From: Pseudomonadales bacterium
Lineage (GTDB): Bacteria > Pseudomonadota > Gammaproteobacteria > Pseudomonadales > DT-91
DNA: 7,556 bases
Reading direction: 5' to 3'
NCBI GenBank assembly: GCA_013215025.1
Contig: JABSRR010000097.1
Coordinates: forward strand, 1 to 7,556
Position numbers and translations under genes: made by a program. Positions 1 to 5,724 of this stretch are shown here, piece after piece. Position 1 is the first letter of the stretch, and every line of letters begins with the position of its first letter. The notes below the pieces were generated by a model. It saw only the letters and a list, made by a program, of their open reading frames with translations, ran no database searches and was not told the DNA's origin.

Positions 1-174
1 GGGTAGATTGCCATTAAGTATGTCTTGCCCAATTAATATAAATGTCCACTCATCCCAATCAACTTGAGTGATTGAAAAAAAAGGCGCTCTTAACACTAAA
101 CTAAACAAGCAAAGCCCGCAAAAGACCAGAAGGGTATTTTTATTGCTGCTTGTGAAGCTTATGAAGGCATTCAT
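1..174 (-). CDS. N-terminus of a GT-C (ArnT/PMT-like) membrane glycosyltransferase, partial
   Basis: This is the first 58 codons of a minus-strand gene that continues past the left edge. The ATG at 174-172 is preceded by GAGG (180-183 on the plus strand) at a 5-base spacing. A hydrophobic segment lies at about residues 14-29, followed by a short loop containing DWDEW (residues 39-43) and then ILIGQDILNGNLP. A first transmembrane helix followed by an extracytoplasmic loop with an Asp-Glu pair and a 'G..ILNG.LPY' continuation is typical of GT-C glycosyltransferases that use polyprenyl-phosphate sugars (GT39/GT83, ArnT-like). The Asp-Glu pair is the expected catalytic loop motif. The family call rests on this one motif because most of the protein is outside the window. 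It lies downstream of the flavoprotein gene, separated from it by a strong terminator, and I found no convincing promoter of its own. Confidence 0.6.
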   Translation of the reverse strand, partial: MNAFISFTSSNKNTLLVFCGLCLFSLVLRAPFFSITQVDWDEWTFILIGQDILNGNLP

Positions 175-215
175 ATTATCCTCGCGCAGTTGTTCAATGG
201 TTTTTATGGTGAATC

Positions 216-243
216 AAAAAAGCCCGCGAAGTGCGGGCTTTTG
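216..243 (-). terminator. Rho-independent terminator of the flavoprotein gene
   Basis: An inverted repeat, AAAAGCCCGC (218-227) and GCGGGCTTTT (233-242) with a 5-base loop, is followed on the minus strand by a run of T (complement of 216-221). It lies 24 bases beyond the stop codon of the flavoprotein gene. The A and T runs on both sides could also make it work on the plus strand. Confidence 0.85.
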
Positions 244-266
244 TCAAACAGTTGAAATACTAACAG

Positions 267-1388
267 TTACTCAGGAAGCAAGCTATTTAAGTTTTCCATG
301 GTGTCGACATATTCAGTTAATAGACGATTGATCAAGTCACGCACTGACTCAACTTCATTAATCTGTCCAACCACCTGACCAACAGGGTTAAAAGCAACTT
401 TTTGACATTCGCCTGATGCAGCGTAGGTATGCGTACGGCGGATAGCATCACCGGTTACTAGGCCTTGTAACGGCATGCCAAGTGGCTGAGGGTTGCCTTC
501 GGTTTCCCAGGCTTGTGTCCACTCATTGCGAAGCATACGACAAGGCTTACCTGTCCATGAGCGTGAACGAACGGTGTCTTCTTCAGTCGCATCAAAGAAC
601 GATTGTTTCTGAGCAGGTTCAGCTTCTGCTTCTTCTACCGCTAACCATAGTGAGCCGGCCCAAACGCCTGCTGCACCCATAGCCATCGCTGCAACCATTT
701 GTTGACCGCTGCCGATACCACCGGCTGCCAACACAGGCGTATCAACGGCGTTGATAATAGCAGGCCAAAGCACCATCGAACCAACCTCACCAGTATGGCC
801 GCCACCCTCAGTGCCTTGTGCGATAATAAAGTCTAGGCCAGCTTCTTCATGTTGTTTAGCTTGTTTGACTTTGCCGCATAACGCGCCAACCAAGCGGCCA
901 GAATCTTGAATTTTCTTCACAATATGAGCAGGCGGCGTACCAAGTGCATTAGCAATCAGCTTACAGTTAGGGCGTTTCATCGCTTCGTCAACCAATAAAG
1001 TGGCGATAGCTTCGTTCCAGCCGAGTAAGCCCATTTCATCATCAGCATCAGGCCATTCAGGTACGCCGTGATCAGCCAAAAGTTTTGCTGCAAAATCATG
1101 GTGTTCCTGAGGAATCATACCCATCAGCATTTCTTCTAGCTTGTCTGGGTCCATTTCGTCCATGCCTTCATATTTTTGTGGGATAACAATATCCACACCA
1201 TAAGGCAGGTCACCAATATGATCGTCGATCCAGTCCAGCTCTTCTTTTAATTTTTCGGGGCTGAAGCCTACTGCGCCTAAGACACCCATGCCGCCCGCTT
1301 TGGCAACGGCGACAACGACATCGCGGCAGTGTGTAAAGGCGAAAATTGGTACATCAATACCACATTTATCTGCTAAATCTGAGCGCAT
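267..1388 (-). CDS. Nitronate monooxygenase-family FMN oxidoreductase, IpdC-like
   Basis: A TIM-barrel flavoprotein of 373 residues of the 2-nitropropane dioxygenase/nitronate monooxygenase superfamily. Visible landmarks are the N-terminal PIFAFTHCRDVV with AGGMGVLGA (barrel strand 1), AQGTEGGGHTG at residues 190-200 (FMN-phosphate region with the family His, H198), and AAGGIGSG at 221-228 (phosphate-binding glycines). A C-terminal lid contains SRSWTGKPCRM and GQVVG. The long insert after the first strands, the TVRSRSWTGKP block and the overall length resemble, from memory, the IpdC type (mycobacterial Rv3553), which acts on steroid ring C/D CoA intermediates, rather than classical nitronate monooxygenases. 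The substrate is therefore an inference. The start chosen is the ATG at 1388-1386, seven codons inside the longest frame, because GAGGAAA (1393-1399) sits just upstream. It is monocistronic, with its own promoter and terminator. Confidence 0.87.
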   Translation of the reverse strand: MRSDLADKCGIDVPIFAFTHCRDVVVAVAKAGGMGVLGAVGFSPEKLKEELDWIDDHIGDLPYGVDIVIPQKYEGMDEMDPDKLEEMLMGMIPQEHHDFAAKLLADHGVPEWPDADDEMGLLGWNEAIATLLVDEAMKRPNCKLIANALGTPPAHIVKKIQDSGRLVGALCGKVKQAKQHEEAGLDFIIAQGTEGGGHTGEVGSMVLWPAIINAVDTPVLAAGGIGSGQQMVAAMAMGAAGVWAGSLWLAVEEAEAEPAQKQSFFDATEEDTVRSRSWTGKPCRMLRNEWTQAWETEGNPQPLGMPLQGLVTGDAIRRTHTYAASGECQKVAFNPVGQVVGQINEVESVRDLINRLLTEYVDTMENLNSLLPE

Positions 1389-1416
1389 AATATTTCCTCG
1401 GGAAACCATTATTGAT

Positions 1417-1445
1417 TTTATCTGATGCCAGCATCAGCTGGTCAA
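1417..1445 (-). promoter_or_regulatory. Sigma70-type promoter of the flavoprotein gene
   Basis: Read on the minus strand, TTGACC (complement of 1440-1445) and GATAAA (complement of 1417-1422) are separated by exactly 17 bases. This gives 5/6 and 4/6 matches to consensus. Transcription would start near 1410, leaving a leader of about 22 bases that contains the GAGGAAA ribosome binding site. Confidence 0.6.
1422..1437. promoter_or_regulatory. Perfect inverted repeat in the flavoprotein promoter, candidate operator
   Basis: CTGATG (1422-1427) and CATCAG (1432-1437) form a perfect 6-bp inverted repeat around CCAG. It lies between the -35 and -10 elements and overlaps the last base of the -10. 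A shifted repeat CCAGC/GCTGG (1428-1432, 1437-1441) overlaps it. This position is typical of a repressor site. No regulator gene is visible in the window, so the binding protein is unknown. Confidence 0.45.
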
Positions 1446-1878
1446 TATTTCGACGCCTAGTATGCCTTGTGCGAGTTAAAAAACAATGACAGTTCGGTAT
1501 CATTTAGCCTAACAAAAACGATCATTTAGCCCTGAAAACGCTATATATTGAGTTATTTTGCTAGTTTTTTAAAAGGTGACGCAGAAAATGTCAGGTATTT
1601 AATCTAAATATTTACACGAAGAGGGTATCCCAGGGAGAACGTTTCTAGAGAACGGTTTAGCCAAACATGTTGATATGCCGATTTTGCTGATTAAAAGACG
1701 GGTTAAAGCCTTTTAGGTGGAACTAATTGGATAGGGTTTGTCTATAAAAGTAATATCGGATCGCTACGTGTTAATGATTAGACGAGTGGACTTTGCAATG
1801 AAGGCTATGCAGTAGGAAATGTGCATTAAGCACTGAGATAGCTTTTTCGCCAGTCATTAGGCATATTCAGAAATAATC
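1446..1878. other. Long intergenic stretch without a convincing gene
   Basis: About 430 bases between the flavoprotein promoter and the small-protein promoter hold no recognisable gene on either strand. Two things stand out. An 11-bp direct repeat ATCATTTAGCC lies at 1499-1509 and 1521-1531. An open stretch of 37 codons lies at 1603-1713, with no start codon, in frame with GTG/ATG codons at 1576 and 1588 but separated from them by a TAA at 1600. I do not recognise its translation; it could be a decayed gene or chance. Confidence 0.5.
1499..1531 (+). repeat. 11-bp direct repeat ATCATTTAGCC, two copies 22 bp apart
   Basis: Identical copies at 1499-1509 and 1521-1531 begin exactly 22 bases apart, about two helical turns. 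They lie roughly 55-90 bases upstream of the flavoprotein -35. The core TTTAGCC recurs at 1656-1662 and within ATTTAGCCCT at 1921-1930, in the leader of the small membrane protein. The spacing would suit an activator that binds one face of the DNA, but no regulator is identified. Confidence 0.4.
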
Positions 1879-1907
1879 CTGACAAAATGCAATCACTGTC
1901 TTATAAT
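1879..1907 (+). promoter_or_regulatory. Near-consensus sigma70 promoter of the small membrane protein gene
   Basis: CTGACA (1879-1884) and a perfect TATAAT (1902-1907) are separated by 17 bases. Transcription should begin near 1914, giving a leader of about 40 bases before the ATG at 1955. This is one of the strongest promoter matches in the window. Confidence 0.75.
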
Positions 1908-1954
1908 CGCCGCCGATTTGATTTAGCCCTAATATGATGTGATAAGGAGTATAT

Positions 1955-2077
1955 ATGAGCGATCAGTATCCTATGACGGAAGAAGAAAGTGCCAATGCAA
2001 AAGCCGACGCCTTTGCGATTATCTCTCTTATGGCCGTTGTTGTGACAACCGTTGCCTTTTGGTTAATTGGCCGTTAA
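1955..2077 (+). CDS. 40-residue single-span membrane protein, function unknown
   Basis: A complete small gene: AAGGAG (1944-1949) lies 5 bases before ATG, followed by 40 codons and TAA. The protein has a polar, acidic N-terminal part (SDQYPMTEEES, with three consecutive Glu at residues 9-11), then a short Ala-rich segment. A hydrophobic helix spans about residues 19-38 (FAIISLMAVVVTTVAFWLIG) and the protein ends in Arg. This is the layout of a small inner-membrane protein; the charge distribution does not fix the orientation clearly. It has a near-consensus promoter and a good terminator of its own, so it is very likely a real one-gene transcription unit. Such proteins often modulate a larger membrane partner, but nothing here identifies a partner, and I recognise no named family. 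Confidence 0.8.
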   Translation: MSDQYPMTEEESANAKADAFAIISLMAVVVTTVAFWLIGR

Positions 2078-2148
2078 TTTTTGTTGCAAATTATTTTGCT
2101 AAGTTTGAATGATGGCCTTGGTTTATGATTAACGCCTGACTCAACATT

Positions 2149-2175
2149 AAAAAAAGCCGCATAGCGGCTTTTTTT
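2149..2175 (+). terminator. Rho-independent terminator after the small membrane protein
   Basis: GCCGC (2156-2160) and GCGGC (2164-2168) pair around an ATA loop and are flanked by seven A before and seven T after. The A/T flanks extend the stem and make it potentially bidirectional. It lies about 70 bases after the small gene's stop codon. Confidence 0.85.
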
Positions 2176-2260
2176 ATATCAATTTTTATATCAATCGTTT
2201 TATCGCATTCGTTTGGTTAATAGTTTCAGTGAGCGCCTTTTGGCTGATAGTTATTTTTTC

Positions 2261-2303
2261 TCAATTTAAGCACCTTAAGCCACTGAAAACTCGCTTAAAT
2301 TGA
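2261..2303. repeat. Perfect 11-bp inverted repeat between two convergent transcription units
   Basis: TCAATTTAAGC (2261-2271) and GCTTAAATTGA (2293-2303) are exact reverse complements with 21 bases between them. A second pair, TTTCAGTG (2224-2231) and CACTGAAA (2281-2288), interleaves with it. There is no T-run. The 2176-2400 interval otherwise holds no gene. Confidence 0.5.
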
Positions 2304-2400
2304 TCATTCCGTTCCGTTTCGTTCTAATCCAGTTTAGGTTTTTTCCGCTCAGCTTAGCTGACATCTTCACAGTCTCGAGTGCTAGTTTTCCTTGCAATAT

Positions 2401-2428
2401 AAAAGGCGCTAATACCCTGGGGGTATTA
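2401..2428 (-). terminator. Possible folD terminator hairpin overlapping the stop codon
   Basis: TAATACCC (2410-2417) and GGGTATTA (2421-2428) form a perfect 8-bp stem with a TGG loop. On the minus strand the stem begins at the folD TAA itself and is followed, after GCGCC, by TTTT. The T-run is short and displaced, so this may be a weak terminator or a 3'-end stabilising hairpin. Confidence 0.45.
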
Positions 2429-3268
2429 CAATAAAGACTTTTCACCTGACTCCACCGATTGAAAAATCAGTGTGTTAATGGTCATTGGTCCAACGCCACC
2501 AGGAACCGGGGTGTAGGCGCTGGCTTTGTCGATGACTTTATCAAGTTCAATATCGCCAACGCCGCCAGGATGGTATCCAGCGTCGACGACCACAGCGCCA
2601 GCTTTAATCCATTCGGCTTTAATAAACTCAGGTTTGCCGACTGCGCCAACCACGATATCGGCTTGCTTGATATGTTCGCTAAGATTGTTTGTGCGTGAAT
2701 GGCAGATAGTGACGGTGCAGTTGGCTTCAAGTAGCATGGCAGCCATGGGTTTACCCAAAATAGGGGAGCGTCCAACCACGACGGCATGTTTTCCTTCGAG
2801 CGCTATTTGATAATGTTCAAGCAGGCGCATTATACCTTTTGGGGTGGCGCAGCCATAAGCTTCCTCGCCCATAGCCATGCGACCAAAGCCTAAACAGGTG
2901 ACACCATCAACATCCTTCTCTAATGCAATCGCATCAAAGCAGGCGCGTTCATCAATCTGAGCAGGCACTGGATGTTGTAATAATATGCCGTGAACATCAG
3001 GGTTTTGATTTAAGGCGTGAATTTGTGTCAACAGTTGCTCGGTCGTGGTGCTGCTAGCTAATTCAACTTTCATTGAGCGCATGCCTATGCGCTCACAAGC
3101 ATTGCCTTTCATCTTTACATAGGTTGCAGATGCTGGATCATCGCCGACAAGAATCGTAGCGAGAATTGGCGTGCGGCCTTGACTGGATGATTTAATGGTC
3201 TCTACGCGTTTAAGGAGTTCGGCTTCAGTTTGTTTAGCCAGTGCTTTGCCGTCAAGAATTACAGTCAT
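2426..3268 (-). CDS. folD: Bifunctional methylene-THF dehydrogenase / methenyl-THF cyclohydrolase FolD, divergent subtype
   Basis: FolD interconverts 5,10-methylene-, 5,10-methenyl- and 10-formyl-tetrahydrofolate in the cytoplasm, supplying one-carbon units for purine and formyl-Met synthesis. The 280-residue length is normal. Active-site residues are visible: Tyr50 and Lys54 in YVKMK, Gln98 in GILLQHPVP, and Asp121 in KDVDG. The NADP site is [12 protein letters not shown] at about 163-174, and the C-terminal PGGVGPMT signature is at 256-263. Several motifs differ from the E. coli form: LLQHPVP instead of [17 protein letters not shown] instead of DVDGFHP.N.G, CATP instead of CTP, and SPILGKP instead of S.IVGRP. 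This matches the alternative FolD subtype I remember from Deinococcus and actinobacterial sequences. The start is the usual M-x-V-I-L-D-G-K, though no clear Shine-Dalgarno precedes it. Confidence 0.93.
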   Translation of the reverse strand: MTVILDGKALAKQTEAELLKRVETIKSSSQGRTPILATILVGDDPASATYVKMKGNACERIGMRSMKVELASSTTTEQLLTQIHALNQNPDVHGILLQHPVPAQIDERACFDAIALEKDVDGVTCLGFGRMAMGEEAYGCATPKGIMRLLEHYQIALEGKHAVVVGRSPILGKPMAAMLLEANCTVTICHSRTNNLSEHIKQADIVVGAVGKPEFIKAEWIKAGAVVVDAGYHPGGVGDIELDKVIDKASAYTPVPGGVGPMTINTLIFQSVESGEKSLL

Positions 3269-3421
3269 AAATGCAGCCCGAAAGTTTTTCGTTGAAAATG
3301 CTATTTTCGCATGATTCCACCATTGGGTTCAAAATTTAAGCACTTAATTTTTATGCAAAAAATTAAAACGCATGAATTTTAGACATTCTTTTCAGCGGTT
3401 GATTTTTTCTGTAAAAACGGA

Positions 3422-3450
3422 TTGACAATTTTGGGGCCGCTCCCTATTAT
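3422..3450 (+). promoter_or_regulatory. Strong tRNA-cluster promoter with GC-rich discriminator
   Basis: A perfect TTGACA (3422-3427) and TATTAT (3445-3450) are separated by 17 bases. The sequence just after the -10 is TCGCGTCC, the GC-rich discriminator characteristic of stable-RNA promoters that respond to ppGpp. The start site should be near 3457, leaving about 19 leader bases before tRNA-Pro. Confidence 0.8.
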
Positions 3451-3475
3451 TCGCGTCCTCAGTTAATGAGCTTGT

Positions 3476-3552
3476 CGGGGTATAGCGCAGTCTGGTAGCG
3501 CGCCTGCTTTGGGTGCAGGATGTCGGGAGTTCGAATCTCTCTACCCCGACCA
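3476..3552 (+). tRNA. tRNA-Pro (anticodon UGG)
   Basis: A complete 77-base cloverleaf including an encoded CCA. The acceptor stem CGGGGTA pairs with TACCCCG and starts with the C typical of bacterial proline tRNAs. The anticodon stem CCTGC/GCAGG encloses the loop TTTGGGT, giving UGG. The T arm contains GTTCGAATC. It is the first gene of the cluster. Confidence 0.96.
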
Positions 3553-3574
3553 CTTTTTAATCTGCAAGCGCAAT

Positions 3575-3651
3575 GCGCTCGTAGCTCAACTGGATAGAGC
3601 AACGGCCTTCTAAGCCGTAGGTTGCAGGTTCGAGTCCTGCCGGGCGTGCCA
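3575..3651 (+). tRNA. tRNA-Arg (anticodon UCU)
   Basis: A complete 77-base tRNA with an encoded CCA, 22 bases after tRNA-Pro. The D arm is TAGCTCAACTGGATAGAGCA and the anticodon loop CTTCTAA gives UCU, for AGA/AGG codons. The T arm is GCAGGTTCGAGTCCTGC. The acceptor strands GCGCTCG and CGGGCGT give an unusual G1-U72 wobble at the terminal pair and a second U-G wobble at 5-68, where G1-C72 is usual. Confidence 0.94.
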
Positions 3652-3775
3652 TAATTTGCATGCACTCGGTGCTCAACTTGCCATCAGTCTGCATCTTGTG
3701 AGAGCTTTTTTGGGTTTAGCCTTTTTAGGGCCTTGCCTGAATATTGTGCATGTATTGTCAGGTTAAATCGCTATG

Positions 3776-3851
3776 GTGGGCGTAGCTCAGTTGGTAGAGC
3801 GCAGGATTGTGATTCCTGTGGTCGTGGGTTCGATCCCCATCGTCCACCCCA
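3776..3851 (+). tRNA. tRNA-His (anticodon GUG)
   Basis: A complete tRNA with acceptor GTGGGCG pairing with CGTCCAC, then discriminator C and an encoded CCA. The anticodon loop TTGTGAT gives GUG. The extra G(-1) that defines histidine tRNAs is encoded at 3775 and faces discriminator C73. The gap to tRNA-Arg is 123 bases, long enough for processing sites or a second promoter, though I see no clear promoter in it. Confidence 0.95.
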
Positions 3852-3870
3852 TTTCTTTTTGCAATAGTAA

Positions 3871-3896
3871 GCACATTCGCATCAGCACATCCGCAT
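3871..3896 (+). repeat. Short direct repeat between tRNA-His and tRNA-Ser
   Basis: GCACATTCGCAT (3871-3882) and GCACATCCGCAT (3885-3896) match at 11 of 12 positions with a 14-base period. They lie in the 143-base spacer between the two tRNAs. No function is suggested by the sequence. Confidence 0.35.
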
Positions 3897-3994
3897 TTGC
3901 GAAAATCTTAATATTGCTCATATATGTTTTCTGGATACTCATTACGCTAATGCTTTTACCGCATAAATAGAAGTGTAAGGATGTCCAATGCATC

Positions 3995-4085
3995 GGTCAG
4001 GTGGCTGAGTGGTCGAAAGCGCTCGCCTGGAAAGCGGGTAGTCGTTAATAGCGGCTCGAGGGTTCGAATCCCTCCCTGACCGCCA
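3995..4085 (+). tRNA. tRNA-Ser (anticodon GGA)
   Basis: A class II tRNA of 91 bases. The acceptor stem GGTCAGG pairs with CCTGACC, followed by discriminator G and an encoded CCA. The anticodon stem CTCGC/GCGGG encloses CTGGAAA, giving GGA (UCC/UCU codons). A long variable arm with an AGTCG/CGGCT stem is present, as expected for serine. The T arm contains GGTTCGAATCC. It is the last gene of the cluster. Confidence 0.95.
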
Positions 4086-4397
4086 TTTTTATTGATAAGC
4101 TGCCAATCAATCAAACTACTGTCATTTTAAAGCTATTAAAATTAGAGCCGTTCAAATTTGAGGCTTTTCTAAATTAAAAGCTTAATCAAATGCCTGAGTT
4201 TCTTATGCTGTCTAGCAGTCTAGCCTGAAGCTTTTTGTGCAAGCGGCAAGGCATTTTATCTGACCTAAATTGCTAATGTTGTGCAGAGTTATATTGGATG
4301 AATGTATTGGCGGCTAAAACTGCTGGTTTAAGGGGCTATTCAAGCTGGCTTTAATGACTACTATAAACTAACTGATTTAAATGATTTTCTTGAGTGT
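4086..4397. other. Intergenic region after the tRNA cluster
   Basis: No gene is visible in these 312 bases between tRNA-Ser and the convergent hydrolase gene. The region is AT-rich and carries a perfect inverted repeat ATTTTAA/TTAAAAT (4124-4130, 4136-4142) just before the terminator-like hairpin at 4145-4168. The remainder (about 4170-4397) shows nothing recognisable, and I did not find a clear terminator for the hydrolase gene. Confidence 0.5.
4145..4168 (+). terminator. Probable terminator of the tRNA cluster
   Basis: AGCC (4145-4148) and GGCT (4162-4165) enclose the palindrome TCAAATTTGA (4152-4161) and are followed by TTTTCT. The stem has a bulge and a short T-run, so strength is uncertain. 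It is the only terminator-like structure after tRNA-Ser. Confidence 0.5.
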
Positions 4398-5633
4398 CTA
4401 TTTTAAATACCGACTATAGACCCATTCCGAAAAAGTATGCATTGCATCAACCGTTTGCAGGCAGCGCGGCGAGTTGAATATGTCAAATGCATGTTGGGTT
4501 TGTTCTAGCTCGGTGTAAACACAGGGCTGATTAGAGCTTTTACGCAATGCTTTGGCAAAATATTGCGCATCCTCAACGAAGGAGAGTGTATCTAACTGGC
4601 CATGCGTGACCATAAAGGGTGGGGCGTCTGCGTGAACTTGCAGAGTAGGCGACATCAGCCGCCAAAAGTCGGCGTCATCATCCAGTTTAGTTGGCATAAT
4701 GCGCTGTTCAAGGAAGTCTTGCACCGGCAAATCGGCGCGATGTTGGTTGCTGTCAGTCAGGTCATAAACGCCATACATAGGTAAGCAACCTTGCACTGTG
4801 GTGTCGCATTCTTCAAACCCGGGCTGTAAGGTGCTGAGGTGCTGGTTGGCAGTCAGAGCTAGCAGTGAGCATAAGTGGCCACCTGCAGAGCCGCCGGTTG
4901 TTAAGATGAAATCTGGGTTGCCGCCATATTCTGCAATATTGGCTTTAATCCATGCTACGGCGCGTTTGCAGTCGACGAGGTGCGCGGGCATGCGATGTTT
5001 TGGGCTGAGTCGGTAGTTAATGGAGACAAATATCCAGCCTGCTTCAATCAATCGGTTTCTCAGTGGCAGTGCCTGACGCTCGCCGTAGCCCAGCATCCAG
5101 CCGCCGCCGTGAATCTGTAACATGACAGGCCGTGGCCGATAGGCGCCATCTTTGGGTTTGAATAGGTCCAGCGTGTTGCGCTCTTCTGGGCCGTAGGTGA
5201 TGTTGCTAAAATGTTGGTACTGATCAGTGTTTAAGCTGAAAGGTTTGTACCAATGCTGCTGGCTAGGCTGATTAAGCGTATTAAGACGCTCTTGGGCGAT
5301 CGATTCGCTAAATTTATCACCCAGTCCAATGGCTAAAGTTTTAGCAAATTCTTGCTGCGTGGCTGATGCTAGCTGGTGCATAAGCTGCAGCTGCCGAATA
5401 TTGAATGCAGCCAACAGCACCGCAAGGCTAGTGCTCCATTGCCAGTCCCCCAGATCGCCGAGCGCCATTAGCAGCAAGGCTATATGAGTTAGGGCGTGAA
5501 AAGCTGCCAGTTCAATCGTAAGCCAGCCAAGGAAAAACTGCGCAATAAGCGTTGGTTTCCAGCGCGTGCGGTATTTTGCAAACTGTATCATCAGGCCATA
5601 AATCACGACAAAATAGATCAGGGCGTCAGCCAT
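4398..5633 (-). CDS. Membrane-anchored alpha/beta hydrolase (HSL/carboxylesterase family IV-like)
   Basis: Serine hydrolase of 411 residues that probably cleaves ester bonds of hydrophobic substrates. The catalytic domain starts near residue 145. The oxyanion-hole motif HGGGW has its His at 175, and the nucleophile elbow GGSAG has Ser249. The acid is probably Asp348 (in THGQLDTL) and the catalytic His is His381 (in QTQHAFDIF), all in the expected order. The N-terminal part of about 90 residues is strongly hydrophobic with two or three likely membrane helices, so the enzyme is probably bound to the membrane. This extension recalls mycobacterial Lip-type esterases and is not typical of soluble family IV enzymes. 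The start is taken at the ATG 5633-5631, preceded by AAGGA at 5640-5644. A GTG 11 codons upstream lacks a ribosome binding site. The substrate is unknown; it diverges from the globin gene. Confidence 0.87.
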   Translation of the reverse strand: MADALIYFVVIYGLMIQFAKYRTRWKPTLIAQFFLGWLTIELAAFHALTHIALLLMALGDLGDWQWSTSLAVLLAAFNIRQLQLMHQLASATQQEFAKTLAIGLGDKFSESIAQERLNTLNQPSQQHWYKPFSLNTDQYQHFSNITYGPEERNTLDLFKPKDGAYRPRPVMLQIHGGGWMLGYGERQALPLRNRLIEAGWIFVSINYRLSPKHRMPAHLVDCKRAVAWIKANIAEYGGNPDFILTTGGSAGGHLCSLLALTANQHLSTLQPGFEECDTTVQGCLPMYGVYDLTDSNQHRADLPVQDFLEQRIMPTKLDDDADFWRLMSPTLQVHADAPPFMVTHGQLDTLSFVEDAQYFAKALRKSSNQPCVYTELEQTQHAFDIFNSPRCLQTVDAMHTFSEWVYSRYLK

Positions 5634-5663
5634 ATCGAATCCTTGAAAAGCATATTGCAGAAT

Positions 5664-5687
5664 CACTTATTTTAACGGCCATAAGTG
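5664..5687. promoter_or_regulatory. Inverted repeat in the hydrolase-globin divergent intergenic region
   Basis: CACTTAT (5664-5670) and ATAAGTG (5681-5687) are a perfect 7-bp inverted repeat with a 10-base spacer, in the gap of about 90 bases between two divergent genes. The centre-to-centre distance of 17 bases would fit a dimeric regulator on two half-sites. No strong -35/-10 pair is visible for either gene. Confidence 0.4.
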
Positions 5688-5724
5688 GTAGAATGATAGC
5701 GTTTAACAGTAATTTTATTGGGTT

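Noticed and set aside
68..331. An 87-codon plus-strand frame at the left edge
   Set aside because: It runs through the start of the minus-strand glycosyltransferase, a terminator and the end of the flavoprotein gene, with no ribosome binding site.
2459..2810. Three frames of 79-101 codons overlapping folD
   Set aside because: They are alternative-frame readings inside a gene with intact FolD motifs throughout.
3459..3665. A 68-codon minus-strand frame across tRNA-Pro and tRNA-Arg (with GRTRTCNL-type text)
   Set aside because: It is antisense to two complete tRNAs. This translation is a well-known artefact of tRNA genes.
3871..3896. CRISPR or tandem-repeat array between tRNA-His and tRNA-Ser
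   Set aside because: Only two imperfect 12-base copies are present, with no further units and no spacer structure.
3787..3993. A 68-codon minus-strand frame across tRNA-His, and a 65-codon plus-strand frame starting at 3773
   Set aside because: Both arise from the tRNA-His sequence and its AT-rich spacer; there is no protein-like composition.
3476..4085. Integration of a mobile element at the tRNA genes
   Set aside because: All four tRNAs are complete with CCA. No integrase gene and no repeated tRNA 3' end is visible in the window.
4602..5016. Two plus-strand frames of 60-72 codons within the hydrolase gene
   Set aside because: They are antisense to a hydrolase with a complete catalytic triad and have low-complexity, non-protein-like translations.
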